Below, one piece after another: positions 56,556-64,000 of a DNA stretch of 64,000 nucleotides (position 1 is the stretch's first letter; each line of letters starts with the position of its first letter). The stretch comes from CAWCDJ01 sp963836015 (lineage in GTDB: Bacteria > Acidobacteriota > Terriglobia > Bryobacterales > Bryobacteraceae), in assembly GCA_963836015.1 (NCBI GenBank), contig CAWIIF010000004.1, positions 1,674,001-1,738,000 on the forward strand, read 5' to 3'. The notes under the pieces are model-generated. The model saw only the letters and a program-made list of their open reading frames with translations. It was not told where the DNA came from and searched no databases. The translations under genes were made by a program, and so were the position numbers.

Positions 56556-58838
56556 TTATGCTCGGTGCGCGAGCGCTTCCAACACCGCTGCCGGCCGCAT
56601 CGGCAGCTGGCGTAGGCGTGCCCCGCAAGCGGCGAAGATCGCATTTCCTATCGCCGGTGCAACCCCGGTGGTCGCCGGTTCCCCGAGCCCAACCGGGGCT
56701 TCCGTACTGGGGAGGAACTCAACCTCGATTTCCGGCACGTCGGCCATGCGCAGCACTCGATAGGCGTCGAGGTTGGTATCCTTCGGCTGCCCGTTGATGA
56801 ACTCCGATCCTTCATGCAGTGCCATTCCCAACCCCCACAAGAGCGCGCCCTCCACCTGCGCCTCGGCGCTATCGGGATGAATGATGGTCCCGGCATCGAT
56901 GACCATGGTCAGCTTCTCCACCGCGACGTGGCCGTTGGAGCGGTCGACCCGCACGCGAGCGGCGCAGGCTAGCCACGTGGGCATGTCGCGCTCCTGGCCG
57001 AAGGTGGTCGCGATACCGAGTCCAACATCCTTGGGCATCGGCTTACCCCAACCTGCCTTCTGAGCCACGCGGGTGAGCACGGCGGCCTGGCGGTGCGCGC
57101 CCCCCACCGCACTCGGCGACGATCCGGCATTTCGGCCGGCGCCATCGAGCATGCGCAGCCGAAACTGAACCGGATCGACGCCGGCCGCGAGCGCCGCCTC
57201 GTCTATGAAACTTTCGAGTGCCCAGTTAGTCCAGCCCGCCCCGACGGAACGCAGGAAACCCGGCCGAAACGTCCGTTCCGCCAGATCATTGCGCAGCGCG
57301 CGAACCCGCTGGGCTCCTACCGTGTACCAGTGATCCGCGCCCGAGATTGAGAAAGGATCGTAGGGAACACCGTTAGTCCCTTTCATCATGAAGAACGGGG
57401 CCATCACCGCAGTCGGCCATCCGGCCGCCGCCTGGTGATCCATCGCCGTCACGCGGCCCCCATCTCCCCAGGCCATGCGTAGCACCTGTGTCGACGGGGA
57501 ACGCGGGCAGTCGAAACGCATGTCGTCGGGGCGCGTGCAAACCATCTTCACGGGCTTGCCGATCGCCTTCGCGGCCAACGCAGCCGGTACGGCATAGTCA
57601 CCGTCCAGACGGCGTCCGAATCCCCCGCCGATCAGGTAACTGCGCAGCACGATCTTATCCTGGCTGCGCCCCAGCGCCTTGGCCAGCACTGGAAGGATCA
57701 ACGTCTGCCATTGATTCCCGGTATGAATTTCGAAGACGCCGTCTTTTTCAAAAGCCAGCGCGTTGACCGGTTCCAACGCGAAATGCATCACGGTGCCCGT
57801 GGTGTAAGTTCGCTCGATCTTCCGCTTCGCCGACGCGAATGCCGCCTCGACGCCCGGATCGTCGACCAGCAGGGAGCCTCCGTTGCGATCCGCAATCAGT
57901 TCCGCGGCACGATTCTGAATGTCCCGCTCGGATACGGTCGCCGCCTTACCGGAACGCCATGTCACCTTCACCAGATCAGCGGCGCGATTCGCGGCGACGA
58001 AGCTTTTCGCAAACACCATCACCCAGCCGGGCACGGTGCCCGACGGGTCCTCTAGAGCCAGGCTACTCAGGTAGCCAGGCACGTGCCTCGCCGCCGAATC
58101 GTCAATCGAAATCACTTTGGAATCGTAACGCGTCGGTGGAAGTTTCGGACGCGCATAGACCATTCCTTCGACCCTTGCATCCAGGCCGTAGACGCCTTTA
58201 CCGTTGACCTTCGACGGGACGTCCAACGCCAGCGTTTCCCGCCCGATAAGACGGCGCTCGCCGGGGGCCTTGATTGGAATTGTTTCGAGCTGCTCGCGCG
58301 TGAAGGTTCGCCGCAGATCACCGCGCGCGACAATATCGCCGTACAGGATCGATCTTCCTCCCGCGTGCACCGCGCCGACACGCGCCGTGCACACTTGTGG
58401 AGAAACGCGGAGCAACCTGGCGCCTTCCTCGACCAGAGCAATACGACCTGCCGCGCCCGCCCGGCTGAGCAGCGGGAAACTCTGCCAAACCGAATAACTG
58501 CCTCCGGTAAGCATCACGCCCCATTTCGAATCGGAGTCGACGGTGACGATTTTAACTTTGTTCCAATCGGCCTCCAACTCTTCGGCCACGATCCGGCCAA
58601 GCGCGGTACCAACATGCTGCCCCATCTCGGCGCGAATAATATTGATCGTCACCGTGCCGCTTGGATCGATGCCATACCAGATGGTTGGCTCGAATAGTTC
58701 GCCGGCGCTATGAGCCGGCCCGGCGAGGCTCGACCGGGCGTATCCCAGCATCACGCCGCCACCCATCATCGTAATCAGAAAGCCGCGGCGTGACGGTTCG
58801 AAGGTCGACCGCAGGCCATGAGCGGACAAACTAACCAT
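56556..58838 (-). CDS. Molybdopterin-binding subunit of a xanthine dehydrogenase-family hydroxylase (IorB-like), Tat-exported
   Basis: A 760-residue protein with a twin-arginine leader (EPSRRGFLITMMGGGVMLGY), the domain order of isoquinoline 1-oxidoreductase beta subunits, GGGFGRRLDGDY, and the catalytic Glu in GLGEPATTGVAPAIGNA near the C-terminus. It binds molybdopterin-cytosine dinucleotide and hydroxylates aldehydes or N-heterocycles with water oxygen. The start overlaps the iron-sulfur subunit gene by 8 bp. The partner would be co-exported through the leader. Confidence 0.9.
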   Translation of the reverse strand: MVSLSAHGLRSTFEPSRRGFLITMMGGGVMLGYARSSLAGPAHSAGELFEPTIWYGIDPSGTVTINIIRAEMGQHVGTALGRIVAEELEADWNKVKIVTVDSDSKWGVMLTGGSYSVWQSFPLLSRAGAAGRIALVEEGARLLRVSPQVCTARVGAVHAGGRSILYGDIVARGDLRRTFTREQLETIPIKAPGERRLIGRETLALDVPSKVNGKGVYGLDARVEGMVYARPKLPPTRYDSKVISIDDSAARHVPGYLSSLALEDPSGTVPGWVMVFAKSFVAANRAADLVKVTWRSGKAATVSERDIQNRAAELIADRNGGSLLVDDPGVEAAFASAKRKIERTYTTGTVMHFALEPVNALAFEKDGVFEIHTGNQWQTLILPVLAKALGRSQDKIVLRSYLIGGGFGRRLDGDYAVPAALAAKAIGKPVKMVCTRPDDMRFDCPRSPSTQVLRMAWGDGGRVTAMDHQAAAGWPTAVMAPFFMMKGTNGVPYDPFSISGADHWYTVGAQRVRALRNDLAERTFRPGFLRSVGAGWTNWALESFIDEAALAAGVDPVQFRLRMLDGAGRNAGSSPSAVGGAHRQAAVLTRVAQKAGWGKPMPKDVGLGIATTFGQERDMPTWLACAARVRVDRSNGHVAVEKLTMVIDAGTIIHPDSAEAQVEGALLWGLGMALHEGSEFINGQPKDTNLDAYRVLRMADVPEIEVEFLPSTEAPVGLGEPATTGVAPAIGNAIFAACGARLRQLPMRPAAVLEALAHRA

Positions 58839-59301
58839 GAGTCACTCCCCGCATTCTCGTGGCCGCAAGCTTAATGGCTTTCTTTATTCGACCGTACGCC
58901 ATGCATCGGCAGACACTTCCGGCCATGACCGCGTTGATGTCACGATCGGTGGGTTCGGGATAGTCTTTGAGCAGCGTCGCGGCCTGCATGATCTGTCCCG
59001 ATTGGCAATAGCCGCACTGGGGAACCTGCAGCTCAAGCCACGCGGCCTGGAGCGGATGCTTGCCCTCAGGATCGAGCCCTTCGATCGTGGTCACCCTGGA
59101 CCCGGCAATGGCGCTTAACGGCGTGACACACGATCGTGTGGCGCGCCCCTCGATATGAACGGTACAGGCGCCGCAGAAACCAATTCCGCAGCCGAATTTG
59201 GTTCCAGTCAGGCCCAGTTCATCGCGAATCACCCAGAGCAGCGGCGCGTCCTCTGGACTGTGAACGGAAACGATACGCCCATTGAGTTGGAATGTGATCA
59301 T
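58831..59301 (-). CDS. (2Fe-2S)-binding subunit of the molybdenum hydroxylase (IorA-like)
   Basis: A 156-residue protein with a plant-ferredoxin cluster site (FGCGIGFCGACTVHIEG plus a later C in RSCVTPL) and the second [2Fe-2S] domain (QCGYCQSGQIMQAATLL; GSVCRCMAYGRI). It passes electrons from the molybdenum subunit to the cytochrome. It has no signal of its own and probably rides with the Tat-exported large subunit. Confidence 0.92.
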   Translation of the reverse strand: MITFQLNGRIVSVHSPEDAPLLWVIRDELGLTGTKFGCGIGFCGACTVHIEGRATRSCVTPLSAIAGSRVTTIEGLDPEGKHPLQAAWLELQVPQCGYCQSGQIMQAATLLKDYPEPTDRDINAVMAGSVCRCMAYGRIKKAIKLAATRMRGVTHG

Positions 59302-59319
59302 GATCTTATCGCTTTCTCT

Positions 59320-60621
59320 TTAATGGCCCGCCGACTCCCGACGGACGGCGGCGACCTTCTTTTCCACGTCGTTCCAGGGTGGCAGTCTTGTCCGGGTGCG
59401 GCGCAGGTAGGCCGCGAGCCTGGCGATTTCGATATCAGTAAACGATGCGTAGGCTGGCATCACCAATCCCGGCGCACCGTTGGTGCTACCGACACCGTTC
59501 AATACAACCTGAATGAAATTGGTCGGTTCGGGTAGCGTCAGCGCACTATTGAGAGCGAGTTCCGGCCGCGCGGGAAGTGGGGCTCGCGCTGCATTGTAGT
59601 GGCAGCTCATGCACGCGGAGGCATAGAGGTTCGCATCGGCGTCGTACGGCTGTTCGACGGCAAGATCTGAAGTCGTGATCGCTTCACGCACCGTCGCGTC
59701 GACGCTTGACGCACGCGCGGCCGCCTGATTCATGTCGGTGAAGTAGGCGGCAATCGCTCGAAGATCCGAGTCCGGCACGACAGCAAGCGCCAGAGCATCC
59801 CGAATGATCGGAGTCATCGTACCGCCAGCCGCCCCGTGCAGGGAGCTTGTGCCGGTTCGCAAGAAAGAGAATAAATCCTCTTGTGTCCACGGCAGGGGCG
59901 AGGGATTCGCACGGTCGAGCGCGGGCGCGATCCAGCCGTCCACAACCGCACCGGCATAAGCCTCCCTACTCTTTTCGCCGCCCAGCGAATTGCGCGGAGT
60001 GTGGCAGCCGCTACAATCACAGAGCGCTTCGGCGAGATAGGCCCCGCGATTCCATTCGTCGCTTTTTGCAGGGTTGGGCTGGAGGCGTCCGCTCCTGAAG
60101 AAAAGAATCTTCCAACCTTCCTGGAGAGCGCGGACACTCAAAGGGAACGGAACAGTGTTCGACGGCACCCTTGCGCTGACCGGCTGGCGCGTCATTAAAT
60201 ACGCGTACAGTGCGCGCAAGTCATCGTCTGTTAGTTTGGTGTATGCGTTGTAAGGGAACGCGGGGAAAAGATGCGACCCATCGCGGGCGACACCTTCGCG
60301 CATGGCGCGGAGAAAGGCCTCGAGCGGCCACGTTCCGATACCGGTTTTCGGATCCGGAGTAATATTCGTTCCATAAACAATCCCGAACGGTGTCTTTACT
60401 CCGTATCCGCCCGCGAATGGTTGTCCGCCCGCACGCGTGTGACACGACGCACAATGTCCGGCCGCGGCGAGAGTTTCTCCGCGCGCAATCGATTCGGCCG
60501 GGAAACTCGCCTCGGAAGGGGGCTCCACGGGAGCAATCGCCTGCCGCCGCGACAAAAGCAGGACACCGCCGGTCCCAGCGAGAGCCATTGCGACTATTGC
60601 GACACCAATGCGTCGAATCAT
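59320..60621 (-). CDS. Three-haem membrane-anchored cytochrome c
   Basis: A 433-residue protein with an N-terminal anchor or signal (GVAIVAMALAGTGGVLLLS) and three haem-binding CXXCH motifs: CASCH, CSGCH and CMSCH, each in a cytochrome c domain with a distal Met region (LFPAFPYNAYTKLTDDDLRA). This is the alcohol dehydrogenase cytochrome subunit type. It begins the three-gene operon and would carry electrons from the hydroxylase to the respiratory chain. Confidence 0.92.
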   Translation of the reverse strand: MIRRIGVAIVAMALAGTGGVLLLSRRQAIAPVEPPSEASFPAESIARGETLAAAGHCASCHTRAGGQPFAGGYGVKTPFGIVYGTNITPDPKTGIGTWPLEAFLRAMREGVARDGSHLFPAFPYNAYTKLTDDDLRALYAYLMTRQPVSARVPSNTVPFPLSVRALQEGWKILFFRSGRLQPNPAKSDEWNRGAYLAEALCDCSGCHTPRNSLGGEKSREAYAGAVVDGWIAPALDRANPSPLPWTQEDLFSFLRTGTSSLHGAAGGTMTPIIRDALALAVVPDSDLRAIAAYFTDMNQAAARASSVDATVREAITTSDLAVEQPYDADANLYASACMSCHYNAARAPLPARPELALNSALTLPEPTNFIQVVLNGVGSTNGAPGLVMPAYASFTDIEIARLAAYLRRTRTRLPPWNDVEKKVAAVRRESAGH

Positions 60622-61292
60622 TGCATCCCCGCTTCCCTACACAAATGCCGCGGCATACGGCTTCGCTCACGCACGTTGCGCACCGCCGCGAAGGTATAGA
60701 AACCAAGACCAGAGCGGGCATCGGAGTGCGCTACTGTTCGCGGACCGACTCAGCCGGTCGACGCGAGTCGACTCTCCAACTTCGGGTCTCCGGGGAAACT
60801 CTATCTTGGAGGGCGGACACCTGATTTAGCATCGGCAAGTTAGGGCGCCCGTTCCCAAACATGGCCCCCAACTTGCAAAAGCTATAGCGATCGTTCGCTG
60901 GTATCCCGAAACCACTGGGGGCTCGGACGAATGAAGAAGGATGTCGTCGCCTAGGCCGGGCGCCGTTGCGCTTCTACCCGTGGCCAGATTGGCCGCTTCC
61001 ATATGTTGCAACGGCGCTTCAGGATCCCCGCTGAACGCGCCCTGATCCGGGTGTGTTGCCGGGTGCCAGCTAGTGTAGTGCGGCACAGAGAATGACGATT
61101 ATGTTTGCGCTTGTGGGGCGGACCCGGGCGGACCCCTGGTCGGGGTGCCCTCTGGGCCGGGACGCCCTCGTCCCGCCCTTCTCTCGAAGAATGAATGGCT
61201 GCGTGTTATGACGAGCAGACCAGGGGGTCCGCCTCAGTCGGGTGACTTATAACGCATTTTGACCGTGTGGTGCTTGTGAAAGGAATCCAATT
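60622..61292. other. Intergenic region with no supported gene
   Basis: About 670 bp. Short frames only (for example 60826-61086, minus), without domains. GC-rich GGGACG/CGTCCC-type partial inverted repeats occur near 61145-61180 (GCCGGGACGCCCTCGTCCCG), which might form a hairpin. The promoter of the cytochrome operon should lie at the left end. Confidence 0.4.
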
Positions 61293-61898
61293 ATGCGCGC
61301 TAACATCGTACCCGGGACCGTGTTTCCTGACTATCAGTTGCCCGATCACATGGGCACACCGCGCAGGCTCAGCGAACTCCAGGGCGACGACCCCCTCATA
61401 CTGACTCTCTCGCGCGGGCATTACTGCCCGAAAGAACACCAGCAGCATCTGGAGCTTGCCGCGTTTTATCCGAAAATCGCCGTGGGATATACCCAGATCG
61501 TCACGATCTCCACCGATGACCACCATACTCTGCAGGAGTTCCGCGCGTCGGTCGGGGCCGAGTGGACCTTTCTCTCCGATCCCGACAGAACGGTTCAGAA
61601 GGACCTCGACATCGCGGAGTACACCGACCCCGAGCACAATCCCATGATTCCGCACACACTCGTGCTCAAGCCAGGGCTTATCATCCACAGCATCTATAAC
61701 GGCTATTGGTTCTGGGGCCGGCCTTCCGTCACCGACCTGTGGCACGACCTGCGGGTGGCGATGAGCGAGATCCGGCCCGACTGGGATCTGAGCGCCCCCG
61801 GACTACGTGAGGCTTGGAACGCCGGCGACTTCTCGGCCTTTCATGGATGGAACAAGCATCCAAAAGCGGCTTCGCTGGAGAGTAAAGAAAACTTGTAA
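61293..61898 (+). CDS. Thioredoxin-fold (AhpC/TSA-like) protein
   Basis: A 201-residue protein with a redoxin fold: FPDYQLPDHMGTPRRLSELQ, LILTLSRGHYCPKEHQQ with a single Cys at the peroxidatic position, VTISTDDHHTLQEFRASVGA and WTFLSDPDRTVQKDLDI. It lacks a resolving Cys motif of classic peroxiredoxins, so a one-Cys peroxidase or other thiol function is possible. A hairpin terminator follows 15 bp after the stop. Confidence 0.8.
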   Translation: MRANIVPGTVFPDYQLPDHMGTPRRLSELQGDDPLILTLSRGHYCPKEHQQHLELAAFYPKIAVGYTQIVTISTDDHHTLQEFRASVGAEWTFLSDPDRTVQKDLDIAEYTDPEHNPMIPHTLVLKPGLIIHSIYNGYWFWGRPSVTDLWHDLRVAMSEIRPDWDLSAPGLREAWNAGDFSAFHGWNKHPKAASLESKENL

Positions 61899-61912
61899 TA
61901 GCCAGACGCTGA

Positions 61913-61938
61913 GAAAGGCGGCCGCTGGGCCGCCTTTC
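61913..61938. terminator. Hairpin terminator between convergent genes
   Basis: GAAAGGCGGCC, loop GCTG, GGCCGCCTTTC: a perfect 11-bp stem. It lies between the thioredoxin-fold gene (plus) and egtD (minus), 15 bp after one stop and 40 bp from the other, and could serve both. It lacks a long T tract. Confidence 0.75.
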
Positions 61939-61977
61939 CGGGGAAGACTCCTCGTGTCTAATTTTGATTGCCTGCGA

Positions 61978-62982
61978 CTATCTCAATCCCGCGAGCGTCA
62001 GCGAGTACCACTGGCGCGGATCCGTCCAGGTCTGCTCCACCGTGAAGCCGGCATCAACTAACAACGCGGCGAGCGTCTTCGGAGTGAATTTGTAGCTGTT
62101 TTCGGTGTGGATGGTTTCGAAGGCACCGAATGGAACGCTAAGTTCCGCGGCCGGAATATCTACCCATTGATCGCGAGTGCTCTCCAGATGCATTTCGATG
62201 CGTGACTCCACGCGATTCCAGCGCGCCCGATGCCGGAAGGAGTCCGTATCGAAGTTCGCACCAAGTTCTCGATTGAGGCGATGCAGAAGGTTCAGATTGA
62301 ACGCTGCGGTGACGCCAGCATCGTCGTCGTATGCTCGCACCAGGGTCCTCTCGTCTTTCACCATGTCCGTGCCTAACAGCAGCGCATCGCCGGGCCTGAG
62401 TTCAGACCTCAGATCGCGAAGAATCGCGCGGGCCTCCTTCGGTAGGAAGTTGCCAATGCTCGAGCCGATATACAGGGCGAGTGTGGTCCCCTCGAACCGC
62501 TCAAGCCTCGGCGGATGAGTCACGTAATTCGACACCATCGGCTGAAGCTGCACGTCCGGCAACAGGCAACCGATGCTAGCGCACGCCGCATCGAGTGCAT
62601 CCGACGAGACATCAACTGGAATGTAAATCAGTTCCTTTCGCGAACGCGCCGCCGCTTCCAGCAGAATGCCGGTCTTGGCGGCAGTTCCCGCTCCCAACTC
62701 GAGCAGGCGGAAAGGCCGTGATCCTTGAGAACATGCCGCTGCGACGATCTCCGTTGCACGCCTCGCGAAAATGTCGCGCTCCGTTCGAGTGGGATAGTAT
62801 TCAGGCAGGGTCGTGATGCACTCGAAAAGGCGCGAGCCCTCGGCATCGTAGAGCATCCACGGCATAAGCGATCGTGGATGCTTCAGAAGGCCGCATCGGA
62901 CCTCATCGATCAGCTCTGTGCTTTCGGCTACTGGGGCAAGGCCCGTCCCTGCGAATGTCTGAAACTCGGTGGTGATATTCAT
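61978..62982 (-). CDS. egtD: L-histidine N-alpha-methyltransferase
   Basis: A 334-residue SAM-methyltransferase with the EgtD pattern: PWMLYDAEGSRLFECITTLP, EYYPTRTERDIF, LLELGAGTAAKTGILLEAA, YIPVDVSSDALDAA, LYIGSSIGNFLP and a C-terminal ENSYKFTPKTLAALL. It trimethylates histidine to hercynine, the first step of ergothioneine synthesis. egtB lies 12 bp upstream on the same strand, so the two are an operon. Confidence 0.92.
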   Translation of the reverse strand: MNITTEFQTFAGTGLAPVAESTELIDEVRCGLLKHPRSLMPWMLYDAEGSRLFECITTLPEYYPTRTERDIFARRATEIVAAACSQGSRPFRLLELGAGTAAKTGILLEAAARSRKELIYIPVDVSSDALDAACASIGCLLPDVQLQPMVSNYVTHPPRLERFEGTTLALYIGSSIGNFLPKEARAILRDLRSELRPGDALLLGTDMVKDERTLVRAYDDDAGVTAAFNLNLLHRLNRELGANFDTDSFRHRARWNRVESRIEMHLESTRDQWVDIPAAELSVPFGAFETIHTENSYKFTPKTLAALLVDAGFTVEQTWTDPRQWYSLTLAGLR

Positions 62983-62994
62983 GTTTGATAGTCC

Positions 62995-64000
62995 TTAGGT
63001 CGCCAATCGTATCCCTGAGAATTGCCACCGCGTCGCCGGCTGAAAGAAATTACGGTAGGTCGCCCGTAAGTGACTCGCGGGCGTGACGCAGGATCCTCCA
63101 CGCAGAATCATCTGACCGGACATAAACTTGCCGTTGTATTCGCCCAAGGCACCAGGAAGCGGCTTGTAACCCGGATAGCCCGTGTAGGGGCTGGCGGTCC
63201 ACTCCCAGCAGTCTCCGAAGAGCTGCTCAAGGCCGTCGCCGGACGCAACTGCGGGATGTAGCCTTCCGGTGTCGAAGCAAATTCCCGTCAACGGGGATTC
63301 CCTCCGCGGCAAGTTCCGACTCCACCTCGGTGGGAAGCCGGCAGGCTCTCCAGCGCGCGAACGCATCGGCTTCAAAAAAGCTCACGTGGCATACAGGCGT
63401 ATCCAGCAACGCGGAAAGCGGATGCCAGCCTCGAAGGGTGAAGACTCGCCAGCCAGCGGTGTCCGGCGCTTCTCTCTCCCAATAGAGTGGCGCCCGCCAT
63501 CCGAAATTCCTCACCGCTTCCCAGCCCTCGGAAAGCCAAAACTCGGGCCGCGCGTATCCGTCGTCCGACATGAACTCCAGGTATTCACGGCACGTGACGC
63601 CGCGGTTTGCGATCCCGAAGGCTTCCAGGTATACCTTGTGACGGGGAGTTTCGTTATCGAAACAAAAGTCGAGACTGTTCGTGGGGTCCAAGGGATAACC
63701 AACTTCAGTCACACCGCCACGGAAGCGATGCCACTTGAAGCCGGATGGTGCAACATCGCGCGCCCCAGCGAAAGGGGTAGAGTCGTATGCCGGGCGCAGT
63801 GGATTTGAGAAGAAGGCATGCTTAATATCGGTCAGCATTAATTCCTGGTGTTGCTGCTCGTGGTTCAGGCCTAACATGATCCGTCGCGCCGCGTCGTCTG
63901 GAATGCGGCCAGCGAAGAGCTTTTCCATCGCATCGTCCACATGTTCCCGAAAGGCAAGGACCTCCAGAAGCGACGGGCGCGAAAACGAAGCGCGCAACTG
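62995..64000 (-). pseudogene. egtB: Hercynine oxygenase (sulfoxide synthase), partial and frameshifted
   Basis: The frame is open at the right edge, so the N-terminus is outside. Present are SRPSLLEVLAFREHVDDAM, the iron-binding GLNHEQQHQELMLTDIKHAF (H-x3-H-x-E), and the formylglycine-type fold FRGGVTEVGYPLDPTNSLDF, CRLPTEVESELAAEGI. Near 63277 one extra base shifts the frame; the other frame carries the rest: GRLHPAVASGDGLEQLFGDC, WEWTASPY, GEYNGKFMSGQMILRGGSCV, RNFFQPATRWQFSGIRLA. EgtB joins hercynine to a thiol with O2. Since everything else is intact, a sequencing error is possible. Confidence 0.85.

Noticed and set aside
61140..61185. Hairpin or small RNA in the GC-rich repeat
   Set aside because: Only short, imperfect self-complementarity is visible and there is no promoter or T tract to support an RNA gene.

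Overview
The window is 64 kb of GC-rich bacterial DNA. Its left part has the gene content expected of a soil acidobacterium of the Solibacter/Bryobacter type: Tat-exported Gfo/Idh/MocA oxidoreductases beside DUF1080 proteins, a ThuA-like protein, a tricorn-type protease and a Pls/PosA-like synthetase. This assignment is an inference from gene families; there is no rRNA marker here.

Region 1 (1-21.64 kb) is a chromosomal block of secreted and sugar-handling genes: a radical SAM sulfatase maturase, DUF3788, ThuA and TPR proteins, a compact run of oxidoreductase, DUF1080 and oxidoreductase genes, a bicupin oxalate decarboxylase, a PQQ-type propeller, a tricorn protease, a second DUF1080 protein and an esterase. 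It ends in a Pls/PosA-type synthetase with a one-base deletion and no 5' end. It stops abruptly at about 21.64 kb, head to head with a truncated AIPR gene.

Region 2 (about 21.65-50.7 kb) is an accessory island. It holds an AIPR phage-resistance relic split by an IS3-family element, and an AbiEi-like/HipA fusion kinase behind palindromic operators. A long leftward series of overlapping genes (44-28 kb) follows: DUF2924, a large serine recombinase, an HTH protein, an unrecognised gene set, a sigma-like factor, two ParB-like proteins, a PD-(D/E)XK nuclease, an AAA ATPase, DUF669, an ERCC4 nuclease and a RecD-like helicase. A rightward DUF433/DUF5615 toxin-antitoxin pair sits inside it. The helicase is a chimera: its C-terminal motor part is replaced, across an antisense IS66 scrap, by a DUF3883 protein. 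A GNAT-methyltransferase fusion gene is split by a second copy of the same 1,588-bp IS and is followed by a TIGR02391 protein. Removing each IS with one copy of its 3-bp target duplication (ATT and TAT) restores the host frame exactly. The different duplications show two independent insertions, not one composite transposon. The island ends with a retropepsin-like/DUF5678 pair and an HTH-like gene with a near-consensus promoter that predicts a leaderless mRNA.

Region 3 (50.9-64 kb) returns to housekeeping genes: fumarase C, a decayed DUF1275 gene, NAD-type malic enzyme, an SDR protein lacking the catalytic Tyr, DUF2945 and DUF488 proteins, a three-gene molybdenum hydroxylase/cytochrome c operon, a thioredoxin-fold protein, and egtD/egtB for ergothioneine. 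egtB is frameshifted and runs off the right edge.

Single-base indels occur in several otherwise well-preserved genes (synthetase, AIPR, a 39-kb unknown gene, DUF1275, egtB). Some may be sequencing errors, so pseudogene calls should be read with that in mind.
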